A stretch of DNA of 64,000 nucleotides from Streptomyces sp. KL109B (GTDB lineage Bacteria > Actinomycetota > Actinomycetes > Streptomycetales > Streptomycetaceae): positions 124,001 through 188,000 of the forward strand of contig NZ_JASERL010000007.1 of NCBI RefSeq assembly GCF_030766935.1, read 5' to 3'. Every line of letters begins with the position of its first letter. The first letter of the stretch is position 1. Shown piece after piece: positions 55,015 to 63,333 of this stretch. The notes under the pieces were generated by a model. That model saw only the letters and a list, made by a program, of their open reading frames with translations. It ran no database searches and was not told where the DNA came from. The position numbers and the translations under genes were made by a program.

Positions 55015-55664
55015 ACCCGGTACCCCGCCCGGTCGATCGTCTCGATCAGCGGTGGGTCGCCGAGCTTGCGGCGCAGCCTGCTCACGGTCACCTTCACGGT
55101 CTGCGTGAACGGATCGGCGGCCTCGTCCCAGGCCCGCTCAAGCAGCTCCTCGGCCGACACGACGGCGCCGCCCGCCGCGAGCAGCAGCTCAAGCACGGCG
55201 AACTCCTTCGGGCTGAGCGGGAGTTGGCGCCCGGCGCGGACCGCCTCCCGGCGCCCCGGGTCGAGCCGCAGGTCCCCGTGGACCAGGACCGGCGGCAGTG
55301 CGGGTTGCGCGCGCCGCCCCAACGCCCGTACGCGTGCGACGAGTTCGGTGAACGCGAACGGCTTCGGCAGATAGTCGTCGGCGCCCATGCCGAGCCCGGC
55401 GACCCGGTCCGCGACGGCCCCGGACGCGGTGAGCATGAGCACGCGCTCCCGCCGCTCCCCGGCCGCGAGCGCCCGGCACACCTGGTCGCCGTGCACGCCC
55501 GGCAGGTCGCGGTCGAGCACGACGACGTCGTACCCGTGCACGGTGACCCGCTCCAGGGCGGCGTCCCCGGCGTGCACCACGTCCACGGCCATGCCCTGGC
55601 GACGCAGCCCCGCGGCGACGGTCTCGGCGAGCTCTTCGTGGTCCTCGACCACCAGCACACGCAT
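55011..55664 (-). CDS. OmpR-family response regulator
   Basis: 217 residues. Receiver domain 1-115: acidic ED at 7-8, phosphoacceptor Asp in VVVLDRDLPG near residue 51, LTASG and conserved Lys in YLPKPF. C-terminal winged helix (LPLSPKEFAVLELLLAAGG...VKVTVSRLRRKL...GYRV). First gene of the two-gene operon with the histidine kinase. The 133 bp to the divergent secreted protein gene likely contains its binding site. Confidence 0.95.
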   Translation of the reverse strand: MRVLVVEDHEELAETVAAGLRRQGMAVDVVHAGDAALERVTVHGYDVVVLDRDLPGVHGDQVCRALAAGERRERVLMLTASGAVADRVAGLGMGADDYLPKPFAFTELVARVRALGRRAQPALPPVLVHGDLRLDPGRREAVRAGRQLPLSPKEFAVLELLLAAGGAVVSAEELLERAWDEAADPFTQTVKVTVSRLRRKLGDPPLIETIDRAGYRV

Positions 55665-55797
55665 GGCGTCAGTGTGGCGGCGAGCCGGTTACGCGGGGAT
55701 AAGGGCGGGCGTTCCCGTGCCGTAACCGCCCTACCGGTGAGGTGGATCCGGCGCCGCGGCCCCGTGGCGCACGTACCACTGGAAGGACGAACCCACC

Positions 55798-56295
55798 ATG
55801 CGTACACCCGCACTTCGCCGCCGCCACCGCGTGCTCGCGGCCTGCGCGATGATCTCGGCCGTCACGCTCGGCACGGTCGCCGCCTCGTCGGCCTCCGCCA
55901 CGGCCGGCGGCCACACTCCGCCGGAGCCGCCCGGTAACGCGGGCCCCGCCATCGGCTACCACCCGACGGACGACGCGCCGGACGACCTCAACGCCGCCAA
56001 CGACACGTACGCCGCCTGCATGCGCGAGCACGGCCGGGCGGTCTTCCCCACCTTCCACGCCGCGAAGGACTCCGGCGGCGGGATCAGCTTCATCGTGAAG
56101 GTGCGGGTGCCGCGCGGCGAGAAGCCCGACCTGAACTCGGGCGCCTTCAAGAAGGCGTTCGACGCGTGCAAGGGCCCCTTGGAGAAGGCCGGCGTGACCT
56201 TCCCGAAGCAGGGCTTCCCGCAACCGCCCCGGCACCCCGGCAAGCCGGGCATCCCCGAGCAACCCCACGCGAAGAAGGCCGCCCTGAGCATCTGA
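55798..56295 (+). CDS. Secreted protein divergent from the two-component system
   Basis: 165 residues. Sec signal peptide RRRHRVLAACAMISAVTLGT ending near ASA at residue 34. The mature protein has the pattern NDTYAACMREHG...FDACKGPLEKAGVTFP with two cysteines about 60 residues apart, likely a disulfide. Similar CMRxxG secreted proteins of unknown function recur beside actinobacterial two-component and efflux genes. The Pro/Lys-rich tail is disordered. It may be a target of, or a signal modulator for, the neighbouring kinase. Confidence 0.8.
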   Translation: MRTPALRRRHRVLAACAMISAVTLGTVAASSASATAGGHTPPEPPGNAGPAIGYHPTDDAPDDLNAANDTYAACMREHGRAVFPTFHAAKDSGGGISFIVKVRVPRGEKPDLNSGAFKKAFDACKGPLEKAGVTFPKQGFPQPPRHPGKPGIPEQPHAKKAALSI

Positions 56296-56381
56296 ACCGC
56301 CGAACCGCCGAACCGCCGGGCCGCCGAGCACACGGAACGCGACCGGCGGAGAGAGGGAAAACGGCGCGGGAGCGGAGCCCC

Positions 56382-56873
56382 TCAGGCCCCGCCCCGCGCC
56401 GCGATCGCCCGCAAGTACCGCCCGGTCATCCACCTCTGCACGCCCCGCGTCACCGGCCCGCCGAGCCGCGCGTACCAGTTCCCCGGCCGCGAGAACGCCC
56501 GCACCCGGAACCACACGGATCCGTCCGGCTCCCGCTCGACGACGAACGCCTCCTCACCGCACTCCGGATGCCCCGGCAGCGTCCCGTACGCGAAGCCGAT
56601 CCGGGTCTCGTCGCGCACGACCCGTACCACCCGGCAGGGAATCCGCAGGAACAGCAGCCACAGCACCGCGTCCGCGCCCTCCCGGACGTCGTCGCCCGGC
56701 GTCACCCGCATCCCCACACCGCGCTGCGCGCCCCACGCGAGAACCGCCGCGCCGGCCCGCTCGAAGCACTCCTGCCCCGAGCCGAGCCGGACACGGCGGT
56801 CCATGTGGGCGTACCCCGGCGGCAGTTCACCGTCCGCCAGGGTCGCGCCGACCTCCTCGTACGTAAGACTCAC
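56382..56873 (-). CDS. DUF1990 family protein
   Basis: 163 residues. DUF1990 pattern: a start with LTYEEVGAT, then GYAHMDRRVRLGSGQECFER, RIGFAYGTLPGHPECGEEAF near residue 90, and ARLGGPVTRGVQRWMTGRYL at the C-terminus. These small proteins are of unknown function; fold comparison suggests a lipid- or ligand-binding barrel. It is 16 bp downstream of the aldehyde dehydrogenase stop in the same direction, so it may be the second gene of that operon. Confidence 0.85.
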   Translation of the reverse strand: MSLTYEEVGATLADGELPPGYAHMDRRVRLGSGQECFERAGAAVLAWGAQRGVGMRVTPGDDVREGADAVLWLLFLRIPCRVVRVVRDETRIGFAYGTLPGHPECGEEAFVVEREPDGSVWFRVRAFSRPGNWYARLGGPVTRGVQRWMTGRYLRAIAARGGA

Positions 56874-56889
56874 GTCGTACGCGAAAGGC

Positions 56890-58332
56890 TCACGCGTCCA
56901 GCGACGTCATCACGTGCTTGATCCGCGTGTAGTCGTCGAAGCCGTACGCCGACAGGTCCTTGCCGTAGCCGGACTTCTTGAAGCCGCCGTGCGGCATCTC
57001 GGCGACGAGCGGAATGTGGGTGTTGATCCACACGCAGCCGAAGTCGAGGGACTTGGAGAAGCGCATCGCGCGGCCGTGGTCCTTCGTCCAGACCGAGGAG
57101 GCGAGCGCGTACTCCACGCCGTTCGCCCACTCAAGGGCCTGGTCCTCGTCCGTGAAGGACTGGACCGTGATGACCGGGCCGAAGACCTCGTTCTGGATGA
57201 TCTCGTCGTCCTGCTTGAGGCCGGAGACGACGGTCGGGGCCCAGAAGTAGCCCTTCTCGCCGACCTGGTGGCCACCGGCCTCGACCTTGGCGTGCGCCGG
57301 GAGGCGCTCGATGAAGCCGGAGACCTGCTTGAGCTGGTTCGCGTTGTTCAGCGGGCCGAGGGCCGCGTCCTCGTCGTCCGGCATGCCGGTCTTGGTGTCG
57401 GCGGCGGCCTTGGCGAGCGCCTGCACGAACTCGTCGTGGATGGACTCCTGGACGAGGACGCGGGTCGCGGCCGTGCAGTCCTGGCCGGCGTTGAAGTAAC
57501 CGGCCTCCGCGATGGCCTCGACGGCCTTGGCGATGTCGGTGTCCTCGAAGACGACGACCGGGGCCTTGCCGCCGAGCTCCAGGTGGACCCGCTTGAGGTC
57601 CTTGGCGGCGGACTCGGCGACCTGCATGCCGGCGCGCACGGAGCCGGTGATGGAGGCCATCGCCGGGGTCTTGTGCTCGACCATCCCGCGGCCGGTGTCG
57701 CGGTCGCCGCACACCACGTTGAAGACACCCTTGGGCACGATCGAGCCGATGATCTCGGCCATCAGGACCGTCGAGGCGGGGGTGGTGTCCGAGGGCTTCA
57801 GCACGACGGTGTTACCGGCGGCGAGCGCGGGCGCGAACTTCCACACGCCCATCATCATCGGGTAGTTCCACGGCGCGACCTGCGCGCAGACGCCGATCGG
57901 CTCGCGGCGTACGAAGGAGGTGAGGCCCTCCATGTACTCGCCGCCGGAGCGCCCCTCCAGCATGCGGGCGGCGCCCGCGAAGAAGCGGATCTGGTCGAGC
58001 ATCATCGGGATCTCTTCGCTGCGCGTGAGCCCGAGCGGCTTGCCGCAGTTCTCCGACTCGACGGCGATGAGCTCCTCGGCGCGCTCCTCGAACGCGTCGG
58101 CGATCTTCAGCAGGTACTTCTGGCGCTCGCCGGGCACCAGGTCGCGCCAGGCCGGGAAGGCGGCCTCGGCCGCGGCCATCGCCGCGTCGATGTCGGCCTG
58201 ACCGGACAGCGGCGCGGTCGCGTACGCCTCGCCCGTGGCGGGGTTGACCACCTCGGTGGTCCGTCCGTCGGCGGCGTCCCGGAACTCACCGTCGATGTAG
58301 TTGCGCAGACGACGCAGCTCACTCGTGCTCAC
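56890..58332 (-). CDS. Gamma-aminobutyraldehyde dehydrogenase-like enzyme (paralogue)
   Basis: 480 residues. Motifs: QVAPWNYPMMMGVWKFAPAL, SITGSVRAGMQVAESA, catalytic Glu in LELGGKAPVVVF and catalytic Cys in NAGQDCTAATRVLV (near residue 282). C-terminal GGFKKSGYGKDLSAYGFDDY as in 4-aminobutanal dehydrogenases. It is transcribed divergently from the Lrp regulator and class III aminotransferase, which together fit putrescine transamination followed by oxidation to GABA. Direct repeats occur immediately upstream. Confidence 0.92.
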   Translation of the reverse strand: MSTSELRRLRNYIDGEFRDAADGRTTEVVNPATGEAYATAPLSGQADIDAAMAAAEAAFPAWRDLVPGERQKYLLKIADAFEERAEELIAVESENCGKPLGLTRSEEIPMMLDQIRFFAGAARMLEGRSGGEYMEGLTSFVRREPIGVCAQVAPWNYPMMMGVWKFAPALAAGNTVVLKPSDTTPASTVLMAEIIGSIVPKGVFNVVCGDRDTGRGMVEHKTPAMASITGSVRAGMQVAESAAKDLKRVHLELGGKAPVVVFEDTDIAKAVEAIAEAGYFNAGQDCTAATRVLVQESIHDEFVQALAKAAADTKTGMPDDEDAALGPLNNANQLKQVSGFIERLPAHAKVEAGGHQVGEKGYFWAPTVVSGLKQDDEIIQNEVFGPVITVQSFTDEDQALEWANGVEYALASSVWTKDHGRAMRFSKSLDFGCVWINTHIPLVAEMPHGGFKKSGYGKDLSAYGFDDYTRIKHVMTSLDA

Positions 58333-58344
58333 TGCCAGCCCTCC

Positions 58345-58395
58345 TGACTGTTCGTGACTGTTCGCTGTCCAAAGCTTGAGAGTCCAAAGCTTGAG
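58345..58395. promoter_or_regulatory. Two sets of direct repeats upstream of the aldehyde dehydrogenase
   Basis: TGACTGTTCG occurs twice in tandem (58345-58364). GTCCAAAGCTTGAG occurs at 58367-58380 and 58382-58395, a 15-bp period. They lie 13-63 bp upstream of the minus-strand ATG at 58332, in the 192-bp divergent region shared with an Lrp regulator gene. Repeats phased with a helical turn and a half are plausible regulator sites. Confidence 0.5.
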
Positions 58396-58524
58396 ACGCC
58401 CACCCTAGTCGGTAGACCGACGTTTTCGACACCCCCCACCCCCGCTGAACTACGGAATTAGTGAGTATGACGCTCGTAAACAACGAATTTCATCGGTCTG
58501 GGGTTGCGGAACAGACGAGTCCTC

Positions 58525-59040
58525 GTGCACAGTGAGGCCGTGGCCAGTCGCAGCGCAGACCCCAAGGGACCCAGTTCGAGGAACGGCAGCAATCCGCCGC
58601 TCGACTCCGTCTCCCTCGCCATCATCGAACAGCTCCAGGAAGACGGCAGGCGCCCGTACGCCGCCATCGGCAAGGCCGTCGGCCTGTCGGAGGCGGCCGT
58701 GCGCCAGCGCGTGCAGAAGCTGCTCGATCAGGGCGTGATGCAGATCGTCGCCGTCACCGACCCGCTCACCGTGGGCTTCAGACGGCAGGCGATGGTCGGC
58801 ATCAACGTGGAGGGCGACCTGGATCCCGTGGCCGACGCGCTGACGGCCATGTCGGAGTGCGAGTACGTCGTGATGACCGCGGGCTCGTTCGACCTGATGG
58901 TGGAGATCGTCTGCGAGGACGACGACCACCTTCTCGAGGTCATCAACCGACGCATCCGGGCCATCCCCGGAGTGCGCTCCACCGAGAGCTTCGTCTACCT
59001 GAAGCTCAAGAAGCAGACCTATATGTGGGGAACCCGATAG
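58525..59040 (+). CDS. Lrp/AsnC family transcriptional regulator
   Basis: 171 residues from the GTG at 58525; GTG 58540 or TTG 58504 are alternatives. The N-terminal HTH_AsnC is LDSVSLAIIEQLQEDGRRPY...GLSEAAVRQRVQKLLDQG (residues ~25-75), and the C-terminal RAM/ligand domain contains VVMTAGSFDLMVEIVCEDDD. Lrp proteins sense amino acids or amines as octamers. With the aminotransferase starting 2 bp downstream and the aldehyde dehydrogenase divergent, it most likely regulates putrescine use. The sequence upstream is unusually AT-rich (TCGTAAACAACGA at 58473-58485 is an inverted repeat). Confidence 0.93.
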   Translation: MHSEAVASRSADPKGPSSRNGSNPPLDSVSLAIIEQLQEDGRRPYAAIGKAVGLSEAAVRQRVQKLLDQGVMQIVAVTDPLTVGFRRQAMVGINVEGDLDPVADALTAMSECEYVVMTAGSFDLMVEIVCEDDDHLLEVINRRIRAIPGVRSTESFVYLKLKKQTYMWGTR

Positions 59041-59042
59041 CC

Positions 59043-60404
59043 GTGAGCAAGGACCTCAGCCAAACCGCGTACGACCACCTGTGGATGCACTTCACGCGCA
59101 TGTCGTCGTACGAGAACGCGCCCGTTCCCACCATCGTGCGTGGCGAGGGCACCTACATCTACGACGACAAGGGCCAGAAGTACCTGGACGGCCTCTCCGG
59201 CCTGTTCGTGGTGCAGGCCGGTCACGGTCGCCGCGAGCTCGCCGAGGTCGCCGCCAAGCAGGCCTCCGAGCTGGCGTTCTTCCCGATCTGGTCGTACGCC
59301 CACCCCAAGGCGGTGGAGCTGGCCGAGCGCCTGGCCCACTACGCCCCGGGCGACCTCAACAAGGTCTTCTTCACCACCGGTGGCGGCGAGGCCGTCGAGA
59401 CCGCGTGGAAGCTGGCGAAGCAGTACCACAAGCTCAAGGGCAACAACCTCAAGTACAAGGTCATCTCGCGCGCGGTCGCCTACCACGGCACCCCGCAGGG
59501 CGCCCTGTCGATCACGGGTCTGCCCGCCCTCAAGGCCCCCTTCGAGCCGCTGGTTCCCGGCGCGCACAAGGTGCCGAACACGAACATCTACCGCGCCCCG
59601 ATCCACGGCGACGACCCGGAGGCCTTCGGCCGCTGGGCCGCCGACCAGATCGAGCAGCAGATCCTCTTCGAGGGCCCGGAGACGGTCGCGGCCGTCTTCC
59701 TCGAGCCGGTGCAGAACGCCGGCGGCTGCTTCCCGCCGCCGCCCGGATACTTCCAGCGCGTGCGCGAGATCTGCGACCAGTACGACGTGCTGCTCGTCTC
59801 CGACGAGGTCATCTGCGCCTTCGGCCGCCTCGGCACGATGTTCGCCTGCGACAAGTTCGGCTACGTCCCGGACATCATCACCTGCGCCAAGGGCATGACG
59901 TCCGGCTACTCCCCGATCGGCGCGGCCATCGTGTCGGACCGGATCGCGGAGCCGTTCTACCAGGGCGACAACACCTTCTTGCACGGCTACACCTTCGGTG
60001 GCCACCCGGTGTCCGCCGCGGTCGGCCTCGCCAACCTCGACATCTTCGAGCGCGAGGGCCTCAACCAGCACGTGCTGGACAACGAGGCGAACTTCCTCAA
60101 CACGCTGCAGAAGCTGAACGACCTGCCGATCGTCGGCGACGTCCGCGGAAACGGCTACTTCTACGGCATCGAGCTCGTGAAGGACAAGGCCACCAAGGAG
60201 ACCTTCACGGACGAGGAGTCGGAGCGCGTGCTCTACGGCTTCGTCTCGAAGAAGCTCTTCGAGTACGGCCTGTACTGCCGCGCCGACGACCGTGGCGACC
60301 CGGTCATCCAGCTCTCCCCGCCGCTGGTCTCCGACCAGTCCACCTTCGACGAGATCGAGGGCATCATCCGCCAGGTCCTCACGGAGGCCTGGGCGAAGAT
60401 CTGA
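59043..60404 (+). CDS. Class III aminotransferase (putrescine/polyamine aminotransferase-like)
   Basis: 453 residues from the GTG at 59043, 2 bp after the Lrp stop. PLP aminotransferase motifs: FTTGGGEAVETAWKLAKQYH, SRAVAYHGTPQGALSITGLP, EPVQNAGGCFPPPPGY, SDEVICAFGRLGTMFA and the PLP-lysine in ITCAKGMTSGYSPIGAAI near residue 285. Enzymes of this subgroup often use pyruvate as amino acceptor with putrescine or other amines. Co-transcription with Lrp and a divergent aminobutyraldehyde dehydrogenase supports putrescine to 4-aminobutanal conversion. Ends before a clear hairpin. Confidence 0.92.
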   Translation: MSKDLSQTAYDHLWMHFTRMSSYENAPVPTIVRGEGTYIYDDKGQKYLDGLSGLFVVQAGHGRRELAEVAAKQASELAFFPIWSYAHPKAVELAERLAHYAPGDLNKVFFTTGGGEAVETAWKLAKQYHKLKGNNLKYKVISRAVAYHGTPQGALSITGLPALKAPFEPLVPGAHKVPNTNIYRAPIHGDDPEAFGRWAADQIEQQILFEGPETVAAVFLEPVQNAGGCFPPPPGYFQRVREICDQYDVLLVSDEVICAFGRLGTMFACDKFGYVPDIITCAKGMTSGYSPIGAAIVSDRIAEPFYQGDNTFLHGYTFGGHPVSAAVGLANLDIFEREGLNQHVLDNEANFLNTLQKLNDLPIVGDVRGNGYFYGIELVKDKATKETFTDEESERVLYGFVSKKLFEYGLYCRADDRGDPVIQLSPPLVSDQSTFDEIEGIIRQVLTEAWAKI

Positions 60405-60438
60405 GCCCACCCCTTCGGGAAAGCTCAACTGGCTTGAT

Positions 60439-60489
60439 ACGCGGCCCGGTTGCACCCATCCGAGTGAGATGGGGGCGGCCGGGCCGCGT
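60439..60489 (+). terminator. Compound hairpin terminator after the aminotransferase
   Basis: ACGCGGCCCGG (60439-60449) pairs exactly with CCGGGCCGCGT (60479-60489); an inner CCCATC/GATGGG stem lies in the loop. It is followed by CCTTTCTCC. 35 bp beyond the stop. Confidence 0.7.
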
Positions 60490-60599
60490 CCTTTCTCCGG
60501 CCCTCGCCCGGTCGTATCTACGGTGCCCAGTGACCGATCGGCCCCGCCTTCGTTCCCCCGTACGGGGGAAGGCAACTGATCTGAACCGAGGTGTACGCG

Positions 60600-61352
60600 A
60601 TGGTGGCCCCACCGGACAACGACGTGCTGTGGGCGCGTGCCCTGCACTACGCGCACGACGGAGCGGAGAGCGGATCCCGCGCCCTCACCGGTGTCTCGCT
60701 CGGTGTCCGCGAGGGCGAGATCCTCGCCGTCACGGGCCCGCGCGGCAGCGGCAAGACGACGCTCCTTCGCTGCCTGTCCGGTCAACTCCTGCCGCAGCAG
60801 GGCGAGGTGTGGTTCAACAGCACGCCCGTGCACACGATGAGCCCGCTGGTCCGTGAGCGGCTGCGCCGCGACCGGTTCGGCTGGATCGACCCCGAGCCCG
60901 TCCTCGTACCCGAGCTGAACGTGTGGGAGAACGCGGCCCTGCCGCTGATGCTGCGCGGCACCCCGCGCCGCGCCGCCAAGGCCACCGCCCAGGAGTGGCT
61001 CGACCGGCTCGACGTCGGCCGCCTCGCCCGCAAGCGCCCGCACGCCCTGTCCGTCGCCGAACGGCAGCGCGTCGCCATCGCCCGCGCCCTCGCGCACGCC
61101 CCGAACGTGGTGTTCGCCGACGAGCCGACCGCGACCCTGCACCGCGCCGACCGCGCCCACATCCTGCGCACCCTCACCGCCGCCGCCCGCTCGCACGCCA
61201 TCACCGTCGTCCTCGCCACCCACGACGCCGAGGTCGGCTCGCTCGCCGACCGCACGGAGTCGCTGCTCGACGGGCGGCGCGTGCACACGGTGCCGCTGCC
61301 CGAGAAGGCCACCGAAGGGGAAGGCCGGGCCGCGTGCTCGCTCTCCGTCTAG
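60600..61352 (+). CDS. ABC transporter ATP-binding protein
   Basis: 250 residues from the ATG at 60600 (GAGG 8 nt upstream; a GTG at 60591 is possible). Walker A GPRGSGKTT near residue 45, Walker B VVFADEPTATL and H-loop ATHDAE are intact. The ABC signature reads ALSVAERQRVAIARAL, with SVAE in place of SGGQ. The subfamily resembles LolD/MacB-type export ATPases. It overlaps the downstream permease gene by 19 bp, so the two are translationally coupled subunits of one exporter; the substrate is unknown. Confidence 0.9.
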   Translation: MVAPPDNDVLWARALHYAHDGAESGSRALTGVSLGVREGEILAVTGPRGSGKTTLLRCLSGQLLPQQGEVWFNSTPVHTMSPLVRERLRRDRFGWIDPEPVLVPELNVWENAALPLMLRGTPRRAAKATAQEWLDRLDVGRLARKRPHALSVAERQRVAIARALAHAPNVVFADEPTATLHRADRAHILRTLTAAARSHAITVVLATHDAEVGSLADRTESLLDGRRVHTVPLPEKATEGEGRAACSLSV

Positions 61353-62494
61353 CGCGCGGCGCGCACCCGCTGGTCCAGCTGCGCAGACTCCTCGTCGCCG
61401 CCGCGTCCGCGGGCACCGGCTTCCTGCTCCTGTGCACGCTCGGCCACGCCCTCGCCCACCCCGACGGCGCCGCGCACTCCGTGCTGCGCCTGGCCTGGTG
61501 CGCGCTGCCGCTCGCCGCGACGGTGTACTTCGCGGTCGCCGTGGCCCGCTCCGACCCCGGTACGAAGCCGCGCGCGGGCCTGTCCGCGGTCGGCCTCGGC
61601 CCGGCCCGGCTCACGCTCCTCGCCGCGATCTCCACGGCGATCGCCTGCACGCTCGGCTCGATGCTGGCGCTGCTGTTCTTCCTGCATCTACGAGGCGACC
61701 TCTCGGGCCTCCCGTTCGACGGCGCAGCCCGACAACTGCTCGCCGCCGACGAGCCGTTGCCCCTCGCCGCCGTGCTCACGCTCCTGACCTGGGTGCCGCT
61801 CACGGCGTCCGCGGCCAGCGCCCTCGCCCTGCGCCCGCGGCTCGCGGCGCCGGTCAAGGACACGGCGGAACCAGCGCAGCCGGCCACGCCCCCGACCGGC
61901 CTCCCGTGGGGCTTCGCGCTGCTCGCCGCGGGCCTCGCCGTGGAGACGTACGCGGCGAGCGCGCGCGGCGCCGCCGGGTCCCGGCTGCCGGGCGGCCTCA
62001 CCGGCAGCCCGACCGGGGTGCTCGCCGGGTGGACGCTGACGGCGCTCGGCCTGGCGCTCGCCGGCCCCGGGCTCACGTACCTGTGCGGCAGGGCGCTGCA
62101 GTCCGTACGCCCCTCCGCGGTGCGGCTGCTCGCGGGCCGGGGGCTCCAGGAGGAGGCGCGGCGCGTCGGCCGCCCGCTCGGCGTGGTCTGCGCGGTGGCG
62201 TCGGGGGCGTACGCGGCGGGCGTCCTCTACGAGGAGGCCGGGCCCGGAGCCGGACCGCTGGCGACGCTCGGCGCGGTCCTCGTCGTCGGCTGCGCCCTGG
62301 CGACCCTGGCGACCGCGTCCTTCGAGGCCCGCCAGGCGCGGCGGCACACGACGGAGGCGCTGCTGCGGATCGGGGCCCCGGCAACGGCGCTGCGCGGGGC
62401 GGTGGTGCTCAGGGCGGGCGCGCTGCTGGCCGTGTTCGGTCCACTGACCTGGCTCATCGCACAACTTTCGGCCGCGCCCCTGACATCGCGATGA
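61334..62494 (+). CDS. ABC exporter permease (FtsX-like membrane protein)
   Basis: 386 residues from the GTG at 61334 (GGGGAAGG about 10 nt upstream). Eight to ten hydrophobic segments are visible, among them LLVAAASAGTGFLLLCTLGH, LTLLAAISTAIACTLGSMLA, PLAAVLTLLTWVPLTASAAS and GAVVLRAGALLAVFGPLTWL. A cytoplasmic segment EARQARRHTTEALLRIGAPA resembles the coupling helix of FtsX-type permeases. It is unusually short and Ala/Leu-rich. It works with the overlapping ATPase encoded upstream. Confidence 0.82.
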   Translation: MLALRLARGAHPLVQLRRLLVAAASAGTGFLLLCTLGHALAHPDGAAHSVLRLAWCALPLAATVYFAVAVARSDPGTKPRAGLSAVGLGPARLTLLAAISTAIACTLGSMLALLFFLHLRGDLSGLPFDGAARQLLAADEPLPLAAVLTLLTWVPLTASAASALALRPRLAAPVKDTAEPAQPATPPTGLPWGFALLAAGLAVETYAASARGAAGSRLPGGLTGSPTGVLAGWTLTALGLALAGPGLTYLCGRALQSVRPSAVRLLAGRGLQEEARRVGRPLGVVCAVASGAYAAGVLYEEAGPGAGPLATLGAVLVVGCALATLATASFEARQARRHTTEALLRIGAPATALRGAVVLRAGALLAVFGPLTWLIAQLSAAPLTSR

Positions 62495-62524
62495 GTTTCG
62501 CCGACACCGGCCGTCTAACCTTGC

Positions 62525-62938
62525 ATGACTCAGTATCAGCAAATGATCTTTCCGAACCTGGCCGTGAACGACCTGGCCGCGTCCACCAAGTTCTTCACGG
62601 AGCTGGGGTACGAGCGCAACGCGCAGTTCTCGGACGACACCGCCACCTCCATCGTGATCAGCGACCACATCGTGCTCATGCTGCTCACGAAGGAGAAGTA
62701 CGCGGCCTTCACGAAGAAGGCGATCGTCGACTCGACGAAGAGCAGTGAGGTGCTGCTCGCACTGAGCGCCGAAAGCCGCGAAAAGGTCGACGAACTCGTC
62801 GACCGCGCCATCGCCGCGGGCGGCACCGAAACCGGCGAGAAGCAGGACCACGGCTTCATGTACGGCCGCGCCTTCGACGACCTGGACGGCCACACCTTCG
62901 AGGTCATGTGGATGGACCCATCAGTCGTCGAGAACTGA
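62525..62938 (+). CDS. VOC superfamily protein (glyoxalase/dioxygenase fold)
   Basis: 137 residues. Vicinal-oxygen-chelate pattern: QMIFPNLAVNDLAASTKFFT at the N-terminus, FSDDTATSIVISDHIVLMLL in the middle, and the C-terminal DLDGHTFEVMWMDP containing the family's metal-ligand-like Glu. Single VOC domain, cytoplasmic. Members act in aldehyde detoxification, antibiotic binding or ring cleavage; none can be chosen here. Followed by a minisatellite. Confidence 0.9.
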   Translation: MTQYQQMIFPNLAVNDLAASTKFFTELGYERNAQFSDDTATSIVISDHIVLMLLTKEKYAAFTKKAIVDSTKSSEVLLALSAESREKVDELVDRAIAAGGTETGEKQDHGFMYGRAFDDLDGHTFEVMWMDPSVVEN

Positions 62939-62956
62939 CCAGCGACTGCCACCGGG

Positions 62957-63320
62957 CCACCGGTTGCCGTCGGGGGCCGGACCACCGGTTGCCGTCAGGG
63001 GCCGGACCACCGGTTGCCGTCAGGGGCCGGACCACCGGTTGCCGTCGAGGGCCGGCCACCGGTTGTCGCCGAGGGCTGACCGCCAGCCGACGACGAGGGC
63101 TGGCCACCGGCCGTGGTCGGCAACCCACCGACGACCGTGGTCGAGAGCGGGCTACAGGCCGTAGTCGCGAGCCCGCCACCGGCCGCCGCCGACAGCCCAC
63201 CACCGGCCGACGTCAACAGCTGGCCACCAGCCGAGGTCGGCAGTCGGCCACCGGCCGTCGTCGGGAGCCGGTCGCCTCGCGTCGTCGGGAGTCGGCCAAC
63301 GGCCTTGCGCGGCGCCGTGC
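62957..63320. repeat. Minisatellite: four 25-bp tandem repeats running into degenerate units
   Basis: Units begin at 62957, 62982, 63007 and 63032 with CCACCGGTTGCCGTCxGGGG followed by CCGGA; the four differ at one or two bases. From 63056 to about 63320 degenerate units of 21-30 bp keep a CCACCGGCCGxxGTCGxxAG theme, rich in GCCACCGG and GTCGG words. It fills the interval between the VOC gene and the LOG-like gene. No convincing coding sequence: reading frames give low-complexity Arg/Gly-rich peptides. Confidence 0.85.
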
Positions 63321-63333
63321 TTAGCATGGGCGG

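Noticed and set aside
62908..63324. Plus-strand open frame through the minisatellite
   Set aside because: It encodes only Arg/Gly-rich low-complexity sequence generated by the tandem units and starts inside the VOC gene.
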